A stretch of 14,116 bases of DNA from Lachnospiraceae bacterium (GTDB lineage Bacteria > Bacillota > Clostridia > Lachnospirales > Lachnospiraceae), in NCBI GenBank assembly GCA_009774615.1, contig VSOC01000099.1:1-14116 (forward strand), written 5' to 3'. The notes under the pieces are model-generated. The model worked only from the letters and a program-made list of their open reading frames with translations, did no database searches and was not told the origin of the DNA. Both the position numbers and the translations under genes were made by a program. This document shows, piece after piece, positions 1 through 7,727 of this stretch. How positions within the stretch are numbered: position 1 is the first letter of the stretch; every line of letters begins with the position of its first letter.

Positions 1-132
1 TTCGCAATAATTAAAATAAAAAAACTCGCAGACTTCCTATATTTAATAAAAAATTTTTTGCTCATTCTTCTTTTTCTGCATTTTATTTAATTAAATATAC
101 TATTAAAAATTTTATTATTTAAGCAAAATTTC

Positions 133-161
133 TTGACTTTTTAATAGCGGTAACTTATACT
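133..161 (+). promoter_or_regulatory. Sigma-A promoter of the AraC-family gene
   Basis: TTGACT (133-138) and TATACT (156-161) are separated by exactly 17 bases, so both boxes are close to the sigma-A consensus. Transcription should start near 168, giving a leader of about 58 nt before the ATG at 226. This places the possible upstream TTG start (163) at or before the transcription start and argues against it. The sequence before the promoter (1-130) is extremely AT-rich. It contains only weak A/T inverted repeats, and I see no gene in it. Confidence 0.8.
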
Positions 162-225
162 CTTGACTAGAAAACGACTTCTCAGGCAAAAATTTTTGTT
201 CATCATTTCACAAAGGAGGCCCATC

Positions 226-1119
226 ATGTCAACCCCTGTTCCCAAAGAACTTTTTTCGGCGGTTTCCGAATTGCCGGGCGTTTCTTCCCCGGTAACGCTC
301 CTTGGCTATTACCCGAAAAGCCAGCCTGCTCCTTATCTCTTTCTTCAGGCAGCTTTTTTTATCGGCGGAAAATATCCTTACCGCTACACCCAGACCCCCT
401 TTGAAGGCTTTGCACTGCTGTATACCGAATCCGGACAGGGAATGGTTTCTCATGCCAGGGACAGCAGCAGCTTAAATGCCGGACAGCTTATCTGGCTTCC
501 CTGTGCTTCTGGCTTTTCCATCCATGCGGTTTCTTCCCACTGGAACCACTTCCTTCTTTACTTTAACGGAAGGGAAAGCGAATATTTTCATACCTGTTTT
601 ATCAAAGCCCGTGCCGATAAACAGGGATTTTTCCTCTCCCCTAACTCCCGCTTTTCCAATATCCTGCACAGTCTGGAAAACCGCGGGGAAACCACCTTTT
701 CCAATCCCTTAGAACAGCTTTTTCTTTCCACCAGCCTGCTCACGGAAGCCCTGTCCCATCTTCAGGAAAATGAAGGCAGCCGCAACTGTCCCTCCTATCT
801 TCTGGAAATCCGCCGGGTTCTGGATGAAGAATATCCGTATCCCTACTCCCTGGATCTTTTAGAACAGCGCTTTCATGTTAATAAATTTCGGATTTCCAGG
901 GAATTTTCACATTTCTTCCGCCAGTCGCCCATCGCCTACCTGACTGCCCGCAGAATCCAGGCAGCAAAAGATCTGCTGGTATCCACTCCCTTACAGATCC
1001 AGGAAATCAGCCAGAACGTGGGCTACAGCAGTCCGACCCTGTTTATCCGGAGCTTTAAAAAAGCAGAAAACATCACCCCGCAGGAATACCGCCGCCGCTA
1101 TTGCCGCCTTAATACCTGA
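226..1119 (+). CDS. AraC-family transcriptional regulator
   Basis: This 297-residue protein is a cytoplasmic DNA-binding regulator, probably of carbohydrate use. The C-terminal 95 residues form the AraC/XylS domain: a first helix-turn-helix at about 208-228, a second at about 256-278, and the family signature around VGYSSPTLFIRSF (265-277) followed by TPQEYRR. Residues about 30-135 fit the N-terminal cupin-like sugar-binding and dimerisation domain. The start at 226 was chosen because an AAAGGAGG Shine-Dalgarno ends 7 bases before the ATG. The frame also stays open to a TTG at 163, but that lies at the predicted transcription start. The gene converges on the LacI-type gene and is not in its operon. 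Its targets may include the alpha-galactosidase to the right or genes beyond the left edge; the inducer cannot be told from sequence. Confidence 0.9.
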   Translation: MSTPVPKELFSAVSELPGVSSPVTLLGYYPKSQPAPYLFLQAAFFIGGKYPYRYTQTPFEGFALLYTESGQGMVSHARDSSSLNAGQLIWLPCASGFSIHAVSSHWNHFLLYFNGRESEYFHTCFIKARADKQGFFLSPNSRFSNILHSLENRGETTFSNPLEQLFLSTSLLTEALSHLQENEGSRNCPSYLLEIRRVLDEEYPYPYSLDLLEQRFHVNKFRISREFSHFFRQSPIAYLTARRIQAAKDLLVSTPLQIQEISQNVGYSSPTLFIRSFKKAENITPQEYRRRYCRLNT

Positions 1120-1125
1120 AAAACA

Positions 1126-1179
1126 AAAAAAGACCTGTGTACAGGAAAACCTCATCCTGACTTCCACAAGTCTTTTTTT
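1126..1179. terminator. Bidirectional intrinsic terminator between convergent regulators
   Basis: GACCTGTG (1132-1139) pairs with CACAAGTC (1165-1172) with one mismatch, and an inner CAGGA/TCCTG extends the stem. A run of seven T follows on the + strand and a run of A precedes the stem, which reads as a T run on the - strand. It can therefore end both the AraC-type gene (7 bases upstream) and, from the other side, the LacI-type gene. Confidence 0.8.
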
Positions 1180-1210
1180 ATTCTTTATTTCATTCTTTAT
1201 TTCATTCTTT
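1180..1210. repeat. Short 12-bp tandem repeat, about 2.5 copies
   Basis: The unit ATTCTTTATTTC occurs at 1180-1191 and 1192-1203, with a partial third copy from 1204. It lies in the T-rich tract after the shared terminator and is probably slippage-prone simple sequence with no evident function. Confidence 0.7.
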
Positions 1211-1294
1211 TTTATTTATTTCTTTTTTGCAGATTCTCTCGTTTTCTGCTTCTTTCGTTTAATTTTCCCTTATGTGCGGATTCATTCTTTTATC

Positions 1295-1320
1295 GTTACT
1301 GTTCACACGTTCACAGTAAC
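1295..1320. repeat. 26-bp semi-palindrome, copy 1
   Basis: Arms GTTACTGT and ACAGTAAC (8 of 8 complementary) enclose a 10-base loop. The element sits 3 bases beyond the stop codon of the LacI-type gene. The reverse complement recurs at 4955-4980 with 24 of 26 bases identical, just beyond the hydF stop. No T run follows in either direction, so it is not a standard terminator. It may be a small dispersed palindromic repeat or a protein-binding site. Confidence 0.75.
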
Positions 1321-1323
1321 CTT

Positions 1324-2331
1324 TTATCTTCTCCTCACACTTTCCTTCTCCACCAGATGACCGGAGATAATTACCGTTTCCGGAATTAAACTTCCTCCTG
1401 CCTGAATCTGACGGTTCAAAAGTGCAATGGCTGTCTTTACCATCTCTTTAATATTGACCTCATAGGTTGTAATGGAAATATCACAGAGTCCTTCATAAAG
1501 ATAATTATCAAAACCGACAATGGACACGTCCTCAGGGACACGGATTCCTTTATTTTTCAGTGTACGTACAAGTTCGCTGGCGGTTAAATCGCTGTTGCAG
1601 GCAAAAGCCGTCGGCATTTTTTCCGGAAGCTTTATCTCAAGAAGCTTGCCGTCCATATCCCGGTCATCTAAGACCCACTCCGGGCGCTGGGGAATACCGG
1701 CAAGCATTAACGCCTTGCAGTAGCCAAAATATCGATCCATAATGCTGTTATTCGCCTGAACGGTTCCCACATAGGCGATCTCTTTATGACCGTTATCAAT
1801 CAGATGGCTGACCATGTAATACATTCCATAATAATTATTCGTCATAACACAGCTGACCGGAAGCCCCTTTTTCATAAAATCAATATAGAGCTGGGGAAGG
1901 TTTGTCCCCTCCTTTAACGCCTTAAGATAGGCGCTTCCAATCTCACCGATAATCAAAATCCCTTCCATCCTGGAATTATGCGTGAACAGAGGAAGGCTTT
2001 TGGTTGCTTCCGCTTCATGGGTGAGCATCTCAAACAAAAGCACACAGTTTTGTTCCCTTGCAGCTATCATTAATTCCTGATATATTTTCCAGTAAAACGA
2101 CGGATAATCCCCTAAGTATTTTTGGGAAATAATCACGCCCAGGTTTAATATCTCCCGCACGCTCTGCGCCGTGCTGCCTTTGGCCTGATAACCCATCTGG
2201 GCCGCCGTCTGTTTGATTTTTTCCCGCAGTTCATCGCTGACCCCTTTTTGATTCGCCAGCGCATTCGACACGGTTACTGTGCTGACATTTAATCGCTCTG
2301 CAATATCCGCCAGCCGGACATCTTTCTTCAT
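1324..2331 (-). CDS. LacI-family transcriptional regulator
   Basis: This 335-residue protein has the usual LacI/GalR length and layout. The N-terminal helix-turn-helix at about 5-27 includes the family pattern VSTVTVSNALANQKGVS (16-32), with a hinge region to about 60. A periplasmic-binding-protein-like effector domain follows and ends with the typical stretch around PEDVSIVGFDN. It should bind an operator as a dimer and release it, or in some members grip it, on binding a sugar. The AGGGGG Shine-Dalgarno lies 8 bases before the ATG. The gene is directly downstream of, and codirectional with, the alpha-galactosidase but has its own strong promoter, so control of the galactosidase is a fair inference. 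The effector is not readable from sequence. Convergent with the AraC-type gene. Confidence 0.92.
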   Translation of the reverse strand: MKKDVRLADIAERLNVSTVTVSNALANQKGVSDELREKIKQTAAQMGYQAKGSTAQSVREILNLGVIISQKYLGDYPSFYWKIYQELMIAAREQNCVLLFEMLTHEAEATKSLPLFTHNSRMEGILIIGEIGSAYLKALKEGTNLPQLYIDFMKKGLPVSCVMTNNYYGMYYMVSHLIDNGHKEIAYVGTVQANNSIMDRYFGYCKALMLAGIPQRPEWVLDDRDMDGKLLEIKLPEKMPTAFACNSDLTASELVRTLKNKGIRVPEDVSIVGFDNYLYEGLCDISITTYEVNIKEMVKTAIALLNRQIQAGGSLIPETVIISGHLVEKESVRRR

Positions 2332-2371
2332 CTTGCATTCCCCCTAACCACATTTGCCGCTTTTCAGGAAT

Positions 2372-2395
2372 GTTGCTGTTTACATGCACAGCAAC
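2372..2395. promoter_or_regulatory. Perfect 8-bp-arm hairpin or operator in the LacI-type gene leader
   Basis: GTTGCTGT (2372-2379) and ACAGCAAC (2388-2395) are exact reverse complements around an 8-base loop. It lies about 35-58 nt downstream of the predicted transcription start and about 40 bases upstream of the start codon. It could be an autoregulatory operator or an RNA hairpin. The arms differ at one base from those of the 26-bp semi-palindrome at 1295-1320, so it may be a diverged copy of the same element. Confidence 0.55.
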
Positions 2396-2436
2396 TTAGG
2401 AATTTCCATTTTCCCTCACCTTGTGATCCTGGTATC

Positions 2437-2465
2437 ATTATATAAATTTTACTTAAATTAGTCAA
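2437..2465 (-). promoter_or_regulatory. Sigma-A promoter of the LacI-family gene
   Basis: On the - strand TTGACT (2460-2465) is followed after 17 bases by a perfect TATAAT (2437-2442). Transcription would begin near 2430, leaving a leader of about 100 nt. The rest of the 2332-2582 gap is AT-rich and shows no gene. I see no convincing terminator after the alpha-galactosidase, so read-through into the regulator is possible. Confidence 0.85.
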
Positions 2466-2582
2466 ATAAAACTTTGTAATTAATAGACTTTTAAGCATAA
2501 AATATTAATGTTATGTAATGAACAAAAGCTTAATCGATGCAGTTTTGGAGAATGCGGTTAATATAGCATCCCGGGTTAGCGG

Positions 2583-4841
2583 TTACTGGCGCACAAAATG
2601 GTAGAGATGGCTGATAAAATCTCCGTTATCGCGGGGAACTAAAAGCCCACCCTCCATCCACAGGCTTCCTTTTGCCACCTGTCCGGTTTCTTCCAGAAGG
2701 TAATCGGCCTCAGCGTCCAGTCCTTTGATGCGGATTTTCCGGCTGCGGAATGCTGCTTCGGCGATCACCTGCACCAGCGTAACCAGGGCTTCGGACTTAT
2801 CCTTCGCCGCCACTTCCCAACAGTCAAAATGATGATTTTCCCGCCAGGAAGCCAGACGGTAGTAGTCGCCCTCCCGGACTAACGGCTGATACTTATGATA
2901 AAGGGCTGTCTGTTCCTCGATTTCTTCTTTATCTTCCTTAGAAATTTTCGTAATATCCAGTTCATAGCCAAAGGTTCCGGACAGTGCAACATGACCGCGG
3001 GTGGTAAACGGCGTGCTCCTCCCCACGATATGGTTGGGACAGTCGCTGACATGGGCACCCATGGTACTTAAAGGATAGAGAAGGGCGGTTCCTTCCTGAA
3101 TTTCCAGACGCTCGATGGCGTCCGTATCATCGGAACACCAGATCTGCGGGCTGTAGTAGAGCATACCGGGATCAAAACGTCCGCCGCCGCTGGCGCAGTT
3201 TTCCAGAAGAAGGTTCGGAAATTCTTTAAGAAGGCGCTCCTGCATCTGGTAAAGCCCCAGAACAAAGCGGTGAAACAGTTCTCCCTGCTTTTTCCCCTCG
3301 GTATAAAGGCTTCCCACATCCGTAAGCGGGCGGTTCATATCCCATTTCACATAAGAGATATCGGCACTGCGCAAAATCTTGGCCACGGATTCATAGACAT
3401 AGTCGATAACCTCCTGCTGGGACAAATCCAGCACATACTGACCGCGCCCCTGCGTCGCCGGACGGCCGGGAAGCTGCATGGCCCATTCCGGGTGCAGGCG
3501 GTAGAGGTCGGAATCCGGGGAAACCATCTCCGGCTCAAACCACAGACCAAACTTCATGCCCTCTGCCTTCACCTGCTCCACTAAGTATTCCAGACCGCCC
3601 TTTAACTTGGATTGATTCACTGTCCAGTCGCCCAGGGAACAATACTCATGATTTCTCTGGCCAAACCAGCCGTCATCCATAACCAACATCTCAATCCCGT
3701 GCTTTTTCGCTTCCCGGGCAATGGCAAGAAGCTTATCCGTGTCAAAGTCAAAATAAGTCGCTTCCCAGTTATTAATCAAAAGAGGACGCTTCTTATGCAG
3801 GTAAGGACTGCGAATCAGATGACTGCGGTATAAATCATGGAAATTTCTGGTCATCTTTCCCAGACCTTCGCTGCTGTACATACAGACAACCTCCGGTGCC
3901 GTAAAATGCATTCCCGGCTCAAGTTCCCAGCAAAAGCCCTCCGGATGAATTCCCATCACCATGCGCAGGGAATCAAACGGATCCTTCTCCACCTGCGCCA
4001 GAAAATTTCCCGAATAGACAAAATGCATGGCATAGACTCTTCCCTGCTCCTGATCGGCATTGCGGTCAAGCACGGCAAGGAAGGGATGCTCCTGATGGCT
4101 GGAAATTCCCCGCTCCGAAAAAACCCCCTGTTTTCCGTGAGAAATCGGCGTTTTTTCGATGTGGCGCTCCCTTGCCCAGGAACCGTTTAAGGTCAGATAG
4201 TCATAGTTTTCATCATCCATCGTCAGGCAGGCGCTTAAAACCTTCTCCAGATACACCGGCTTTGCCCCCTCATTGACAATCTCTGCGCTGCGGATAATGG
4301 CGTCACTGTCATCAAAAACACTGTAGCGCAGAATCACCTTGAGATTTAAAAAGGGATCGCGGCAGGTAATTTCCAGGGTCTGTCCCCCGGCTCCGGGCAA
4401 ATCGGACTTTGCTTTGTCTGCGATATTTTGTTCTGTACCTTCTTTTGCCTTTATCTGTTCTTCTGCCTGGCAAAACGTCGCCGGAAGCCCAAAAAGCCCG
4501 GGCTTTCCCTCGATAATGGCATGGCTCTCATAAAAGAGTTCGCATCCCCGGTAGCCCTTGGCTGTCCGGACATTTAAACAGCTTTCACGAAAATCGCCTG
4601 TCCCCCAGGTGGGATATTCATAGGGAAAGCTGTCCGTAAAAGAAGCCTTCTCTTTCCGGTTTTTTGAAGGAACAAACGGCCTCTCCCCCGTCTTTAAAAG
4701 ATAGGCGCAGCGGGCATCTCCAATCTTCTTTCCATAATAAATATGTCCCAGATACATCTCGTCAGCAATACCTATCCAATACTCCGTATTCAATGTTTCC
4801 AACTGAAACAACTGCTCTTCTTCATGAAAAATAATTCCCAT
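2583..4841 (-). CDS. Alpha-galactosidase, glycoside hydrolase family 36
   Basis: This enzyme hydrolyses terminal alpha-1,6-galactose from melibiose, raffinose and related sugars, releasing galactose with retention of configuration. The 752-residue length fits full-size GH36 enzymes: an N-terminal beta-sandwich (to about 340), a TIM barrel (about 350-650) and a C-terminal beta domain. Diagnostic motifs are WEATYFDF (359-366), MDDGWFG (388-394), the nucleophile motif VKWDMNRP with Asp501, LENCASGGGRFDPGM (546-560), and CSDDTDAIERL with Asp571 as the likely acid/base, 70 residues after the nucleophile. There is no signal peptide, so it is probably cytoplasmic and acts on imported sugar. The start at 4841 was chosen because GGAGG lies 6 bases upstream and GH36 relatives commonly begin MGII; an upstream in-frame ATG at 4877 is also open. 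Residues about 124-152 look like a charged low-complexity insertion. Confidence 0.95.
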   Translation of the reverse strand: MGIIFHEEEQLFQLETLNTEYWIGIADEMYLGHIYYGKKIGDARCAYLLKTGERPFVPSKNRKEKASFTDSFPYEYPTWGTGDFRESCLNVRTAKGYRGCELFYESHAIIEGKPGLFGLPATFCQAEEQIKAKEGTEQNIADKAKSDLPGAGGQTLEITCRDPFLNLKVILRYSVFDDSDAIIRSAEIVNEGAKPVYLEKVLSACLTMDDENYDYLTLNGSWARERHIEKTPISHGKQGVFSERGISSHQEHPFLAVLDRNADQEQGRVYAMHFVYSGNFLAQVEKDPFDSLRMVMGIHPEGFCWELEPGMHFTAPEVVCMYSSEGLGKMTRNFHDLYRSHLIRSPYLHKKRPLLINNWEATYFDFDTDKLLAIAREAKKHGIEMLVMDDGWFGQRNHEYCSLGDWTVNQSKLKGGLEYLVEQVKAEGMKFGLWFEPEMVSPDSDLYRLHPEWAMQLPGRPATQGRGQYVLDLSQQEVIDYVYESVAKILRSADISYVKWDMNRPLTDVGSLYTEGKKQGELFHRFVLGLYQMQERLLKEFPNLLLENCASGGGRFDPGMLYYSPQIWCSDDTDAIERLEIQEGTALLYPLSTMGAHVSDCPNHIVGRSTPFTTRGHVALSGTFGYELDITKISKEDKEEIEEQTALYHKYQPLVREGDYYRLASWRENHHFDCWEVAAKDKSEALVTLVQVIAEAAFRSRKIRIKGLDAEADYLLEETGQVAKGSLWMEGGLLVPRDNGDFISHLYHFVRQ

Positions 4842-4856
4842 TATTTCCTCCATTCC

Positions 4857-4896
4857 GTGCATACTGCCTTCAGGCACTTCGATTATATGTATGCAC
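4857..4896. promoter_or_regulatory. Inverted repeat spanning the galactosidase leader and touching its -10 box
   Basis: GTGCATAC (4857-4864) and GTATGCAC (4889-4896) are perfect 8-bp inverted repeats, with a second small palindrome (TGCC, loop TTCA, GGCA) between them. The outer arm overlaps the -10 hexamer by two bases, while the inner arm ends shortly before the ribosome binding site. This placement suits a repressor operator or an mRNA fold. No regulator can be assigned from sequence alone. Confidence 0.45.
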
Positions 4897-4923
4897 TATA
4901 GCATTGATGACTTAAAAAAACAA
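4895..4923 (-). promoter_or_regulatory. Promoter of the alpha-galactosidase
   Basis: On the - strand TTGTTT (4918-4923) and TATAGT (4895-4900) are separated by 17 bases. The -35 box is only partly consensus, which is common for regulated promoters. Predicted transcription starts near 4888, about 47 nt upstream of the start codon. Confidence 0.65.
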
Positions 4924-4954
4924 TGGTTTTTTCTTAAATTTTAAGCAGATTTTC

Positions 4955-4980
4955 GTTGCGGTGAACGTGTGAACAGTAAC
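4955..4980. repeat. 26-bp semi-palindrome, copy 2 (inverted)
   Basis: This is the reverse complement of copy 1 at 1295-1320 with 24 of 26 bases identical. The two changes fall in one arm (GTTGCGGT instead of GTTACTGT), so its hairpin is weaker. It begins 5 bases after the hydF stop codon. Together the two copies bracket the galactosidase and LacI-type genes exactly, in inverted orientation. Confidence 0.75.
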
Positions 4981-4985
4981 GGGTT

Positions 4986-6245
4986 TTATTCATCCATCTT
5001 TCCGAATAATCGAATACTTCGCTCTAAAATCCCCTGCATATAGGCAATCAATGTTCCGTAATTGGTCATAGGAACGTTCTGATCCTGTGCACAGTTTAAG
5101 CGGTAGTTCATCTCTCTCTCATTTAACATACATCCCCCGCAGTGCACAACCAGACGATAGCCTCCAAGTTCTCCGGGAAACTCCGTGCCGGAGGTAAAGC
5201 AAAATTCCAAATCCTTTCCCGTGTAAGCGCGAATCCAAGCCGGAAGCTTCACCGTACCGATATCGCCGCACTGCCGATGATGGGTGCAGCCCTCGCAAAG
5301 CAGCACCCGATCCCCGTCCTGAAGCGTTTCCAATGCCCTTGCCCCGCGCACTGCCGGAAAAAGAATTCCTTTATACCGGGCAAATAAGATGGAAAACGAC
5401 GTCAGCAAAACATCCTTTGGCGTTTCCTTCGACACCCGTTCAAACACCTGGCTGTCCGTAATCACCAGATCCGGCTTTCGCCCCAGTTTTTCCAGGGTTT
5501 CTTGATATTCCAGATCCCTGACCACGACAGCCGCCGCCCCGGTTTCGAGGATATCCCGGATCGTCTGCTGCTGGGGAAGAATCAGCCGCCCCTTTGGTGC
5601 TGCCTTATCAATCGGAACCACCAAAACAACAAAATCCCCCGGATGAATCACATCCCCCACAATCCGGCGCTGGTTTTTTTCCGAATTCTCCTGATCCAGC
5701 AAATGCGCCATGTGCTCCTTTAATGCTTCAATCCCGGTTTTCTTTCCGGCGCTGATCCATACAAAAGAAGGTTCTGCCGCTCCTGCTTCCCGGAAACAGT
5801 CCTCCATCTCTCTTTTCTTTTCCTTCCGTACATCTTCCGGTAAGTCATCCAGAAGATCTTCTTTATTAAAAACAAGCAGACAGGGAATATTTTTCCGGCG
5901 AATCCCTGCAAACAGTTCCTGATCTTCTTTCGACGGACCGCAGGCACAGTCCATAACAAGAAGTGCAATATCCGTCTTATTTAACACCTGGTATGCCTTT
6001 TTCACCCGAAGGCTTCCAAGACTCCCCTCGTCATCAAGCCCCGGCGTATCCATCATCATCACCGGCCCTAAAGGCAGCAGTTCCATGGTTTTATACACCG
6101 GATCGGTGGTCGTTCCCTTCTGCGCAGAAACAATCGCAAGATCCTGCCCCGTAACAGCATTCATCACACTTGACTTTCCCGCGTTCCGTTTCCCGAAAAA
6201 GCCGATATGCATCCGTTCGGATGCAGGCGTTGAAGATAATGACAT
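4986..6245 (-). CDS. hydF: [FeFe]-hydrogenase H-cluster maturation GTPase HydF
   Basis: HydF is the GTPase scaffold on which HydE and HydG products assemble the diiron subcluster before transfer to apo-hydrogenase HydA. The 419-residue protein shows an N-terminal TrmE/Era-like G domain: P-loop GKRNAGKS (18-25), G3 DTPG (66-69), G4 NKED (127-130) and G5 SAG (165-167). A dimerisation domain follows, then a C-terminal [4Fe-4S] domain with CTH (Cys320, His322) and HCGGC (Cys369, Cys372), the classic HydF ligand set. The start at 6245 was chosen because GGAGG lies upstream at proper spacing and the family begins MSL with a P-loop near residue 20; an in-frame ATG 21 bases further upstream overlaps the ribosome binding site. 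It is the last gene of the maturation operon, 63 bp after hydG. Confidence 0.96.
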   Translation of the reverse strand: MSLSSTPASERMHIGFFGKRNAGKSSVMNAVTGQDLAIVSAQKGTTTDPVYKTMELLPLGPVMMMDTPGLDDEGSLGSLRVKKAYQVLNKTDIALLVMDCACGPSKEDQELFAGIRRKNIPCLLVFNKEDLLDDLPEDVRKEKKREMEDCFREAGAAEPSFVWISAGKKTGIEALKEHMAHLLDQENSEKNQRRIVGDVIHPGDFVVLVVPIDKAAPKGRLILPQQQTIRDILETGAAAVVVRDLEYQETLEKLGRKPDLVITDSQVFERVSKETPKDVLLTSFSILFARYKGILFPAVRGARALETLQDGDRVLLCEGCTHHRQCGDIGTVKLPAWIRAYTGKDLEFCFTSGTEFPGELGGYRLVVHCGGCMLNEREMNYRLNCAQDQNVPMTNYGTLIAYMQGILERSIRLFGKMDE

Positions 6246-6308
6246 CGTTTCCTCCATTCTGTGCAAGTTTCACAGCACATCCTACCCTTTAGGTACATAC
6301 AAGTATGG

Positions 6309-7727
6309 TTAAAACCTGAAATCGCGGTTTCCCTTCTCAATCTCAATTAACCGTTCCCGGACAATCCCCTGCACCTTTTCCTTGGGGATGTTTTCGATTT
6401 CCTTTTCAATCAGTTCCAGTCCTTTTTTCCTGGTATCCTCCGATGCATAATCCATCAGGTATTCTTTCAGAGTCATCAGTGCATTGGGCAGACAGCAGTT
6501 ATGGATCTGTCCGGCTTTGCACAGGGACATAAAACGGTCGCCCGTCCTTCCCTCCCGGTAACATGCCGTACAGAAGCTTGGGATGTAGCCCATGCCCATC
6601 AGCCAGTTGACCACCTCGTCTAAGGAACGCTTATCGCTGACTTCAAACTGTTCCGAAGATTCTTCCTCCGGCTCCGGATCGACATAGCCGCCCACGCTGG
6701 TTCGGGAACCGCCGGAAATCTGAGAAATGCCAAGATGAAGCACCCTCTCCCTGCACTTTTGACTCTCTCTGGTGGAAATAATCATCCCGGTATAGGGAAC
6801 AGCCACACGGATGCAGGCGACCAGCTTGGCAAAGGTATCATCGTCAATCCCATTATCAAATACGTCCGGATCGATATCGTCCGCCCTGCGGATTCTGGGC
6901 ACGCTGATGGTGTGCGGGCCTACGCCGTAAACGGCCTCTAAATGCTCGGCGTGCATCAAAAGTCCGGCAAACTCATAGCGGTAGAGTTCCAAGCCAAAAA
7001 GTACGCCGCAGCCGACATCGTCGATTCCGCCCTCCATGGCACGATCCATCGCTTCGGTGTGGTAATTATAGTCATGCTTGGGCCCCGTGGGATGAAGCTT
7101 TAAATAGCTTTCTTTGTGATAGGTTTCCTGAAATAAAATATAGGTTCCAATCCCCGCATCCTTTAATTTCCGGTAATTTTCCACCGTCGTCGCCGCAATA
7201 TTGACATTCACCCTGCGGATTGCGCCGTTTTTATGCTTAATGCTGTAGATGGTCTTAATGCTATCCAGCACATATTCTATCGGGCTGTTCACCGGATCTT
7301 CCCCGGTTTCCAAAGCCAGACGCTTATGCCCCATATCCTGCAGGGCGATAACCTCCTGCCGGATTTCCTCCTGGGTCAGCTTCTTTCTGGGAATGTGTTT
7401 GTTCTTTGCATGGTAGGGACAGTAAACACAGCCATTGACACAGTAGTTTGAAAGATAAAGCGGGGCAAACATAACAATACGGTTCCCGTAAAAATCCTTC
7501 TTAATCTGCTCAGCCAGCGCATAAATTTCCTGGTTTTTATCCTCTAATGCACAGTCAAGCAAAACCGCAGCCTCCCTGTGGGTCAGACCTTTAAGTTCTC
7601 TTGCCTTGGCTAAAATCCGGTCAATTAATTCACGGTTTGTCCGGTTCTTTTTGGCATAATCGAGGGTTTCTAAAATCTCCTCGTGGTTAATAAAATCGTC
7701 AGCGCATTTTGATTTTGGATCGTACAT
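6309..7727 (-). CDS. hydG: [FeFe]-hydrogenase H-cluster radical SAM maturase HydG (tyrosine lyase)
   Basis: HydG cleaves tyrosine by radical S-adenosylmethionine chemistry, giving p-cresol plus the CO and CN- ligands delivered as an Fe(CO)2(CN) unit for the H-cluster. The 472-residue protein has the radical SAM motif CVNGCVYC (Cys96, Cys100, Cys103) at the start of the TIM barrel. It also has the C-terminal auxiliary [4Fe-4S] motif CX2CX22C (Cys386, Cys389, Cys412), which separates HydG from its close relative ThiH. An AAGGA Shine-Dalgarno precedes the ATG by about 8-9 bases. The gene follows hydE after a 151-bp gap containing two hairpins and precedes hydF by 63 bp. Length and motifs are complete with no sign of decay. 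Confidence 0.97.
   Translation of the reverse strand: MYDPKSKCADDFINHEEILETLDYAKKNRTNRELIDRILAKARELKGLTHREAAVLLDCALEDKNQEIYALAEQIKKDFYGNRIVMFAPLYLSNYCVNGCVYCPYHAKNKHIPRKKLTQEEIRQEVIALQDMGHKRLALETGEDPVNSPIEYVLDSIKTIYSIKHKNGAIRRVNVNIAATTVENYRKLKDAGIGTYILFQETYHKESYLKLHPTGPKHDYNYHTEAMDRAMEGGIDDVGCGVLFGLELYRYEFAGLLMHAEHLEAVYGVGPHTISVPRIRRADDIDPDVFDNGIDDDTFAKLVACIRVAVPYTGMIISTRESQKCRERVLHLGISQISGGSRTSVGGYVDPEPEEESSEQFEVSDKRSLDEVVNWLMGMGYIPSFCTACYREGRTGDRFMSLCKAGQIHNCCLPNALMTLKEYLMDYASEDTRKKGLELIEKEIENIPKEKVQGIVRERLIEIEKGNRDFRF

Noticed and set aside
1..130. Divergent promoter or origin-like AT-rich element at the left edge
   Set aside because: The base composition makes promoter-like and palindromic matches expected by chance. 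No DnaA-box cluster or coding start is visible, so nothing specific is claimed.
163..225. N-terminal extension of the AraC-family protein from a TTG at 163
   Set aside because: It starts at the predicted transcription start (TATACT at 156-161) and has no Shine-Dalgarno, whereas the ATG at 226 has a strong AAAGGAGG.
2437..2582. Intrinsic terminator for the alpha-galactosidase
   Set aside because: Only a 6-bp stem with a G-U pair near 2545-2572 is seen and no T run follows, so I do not call one.
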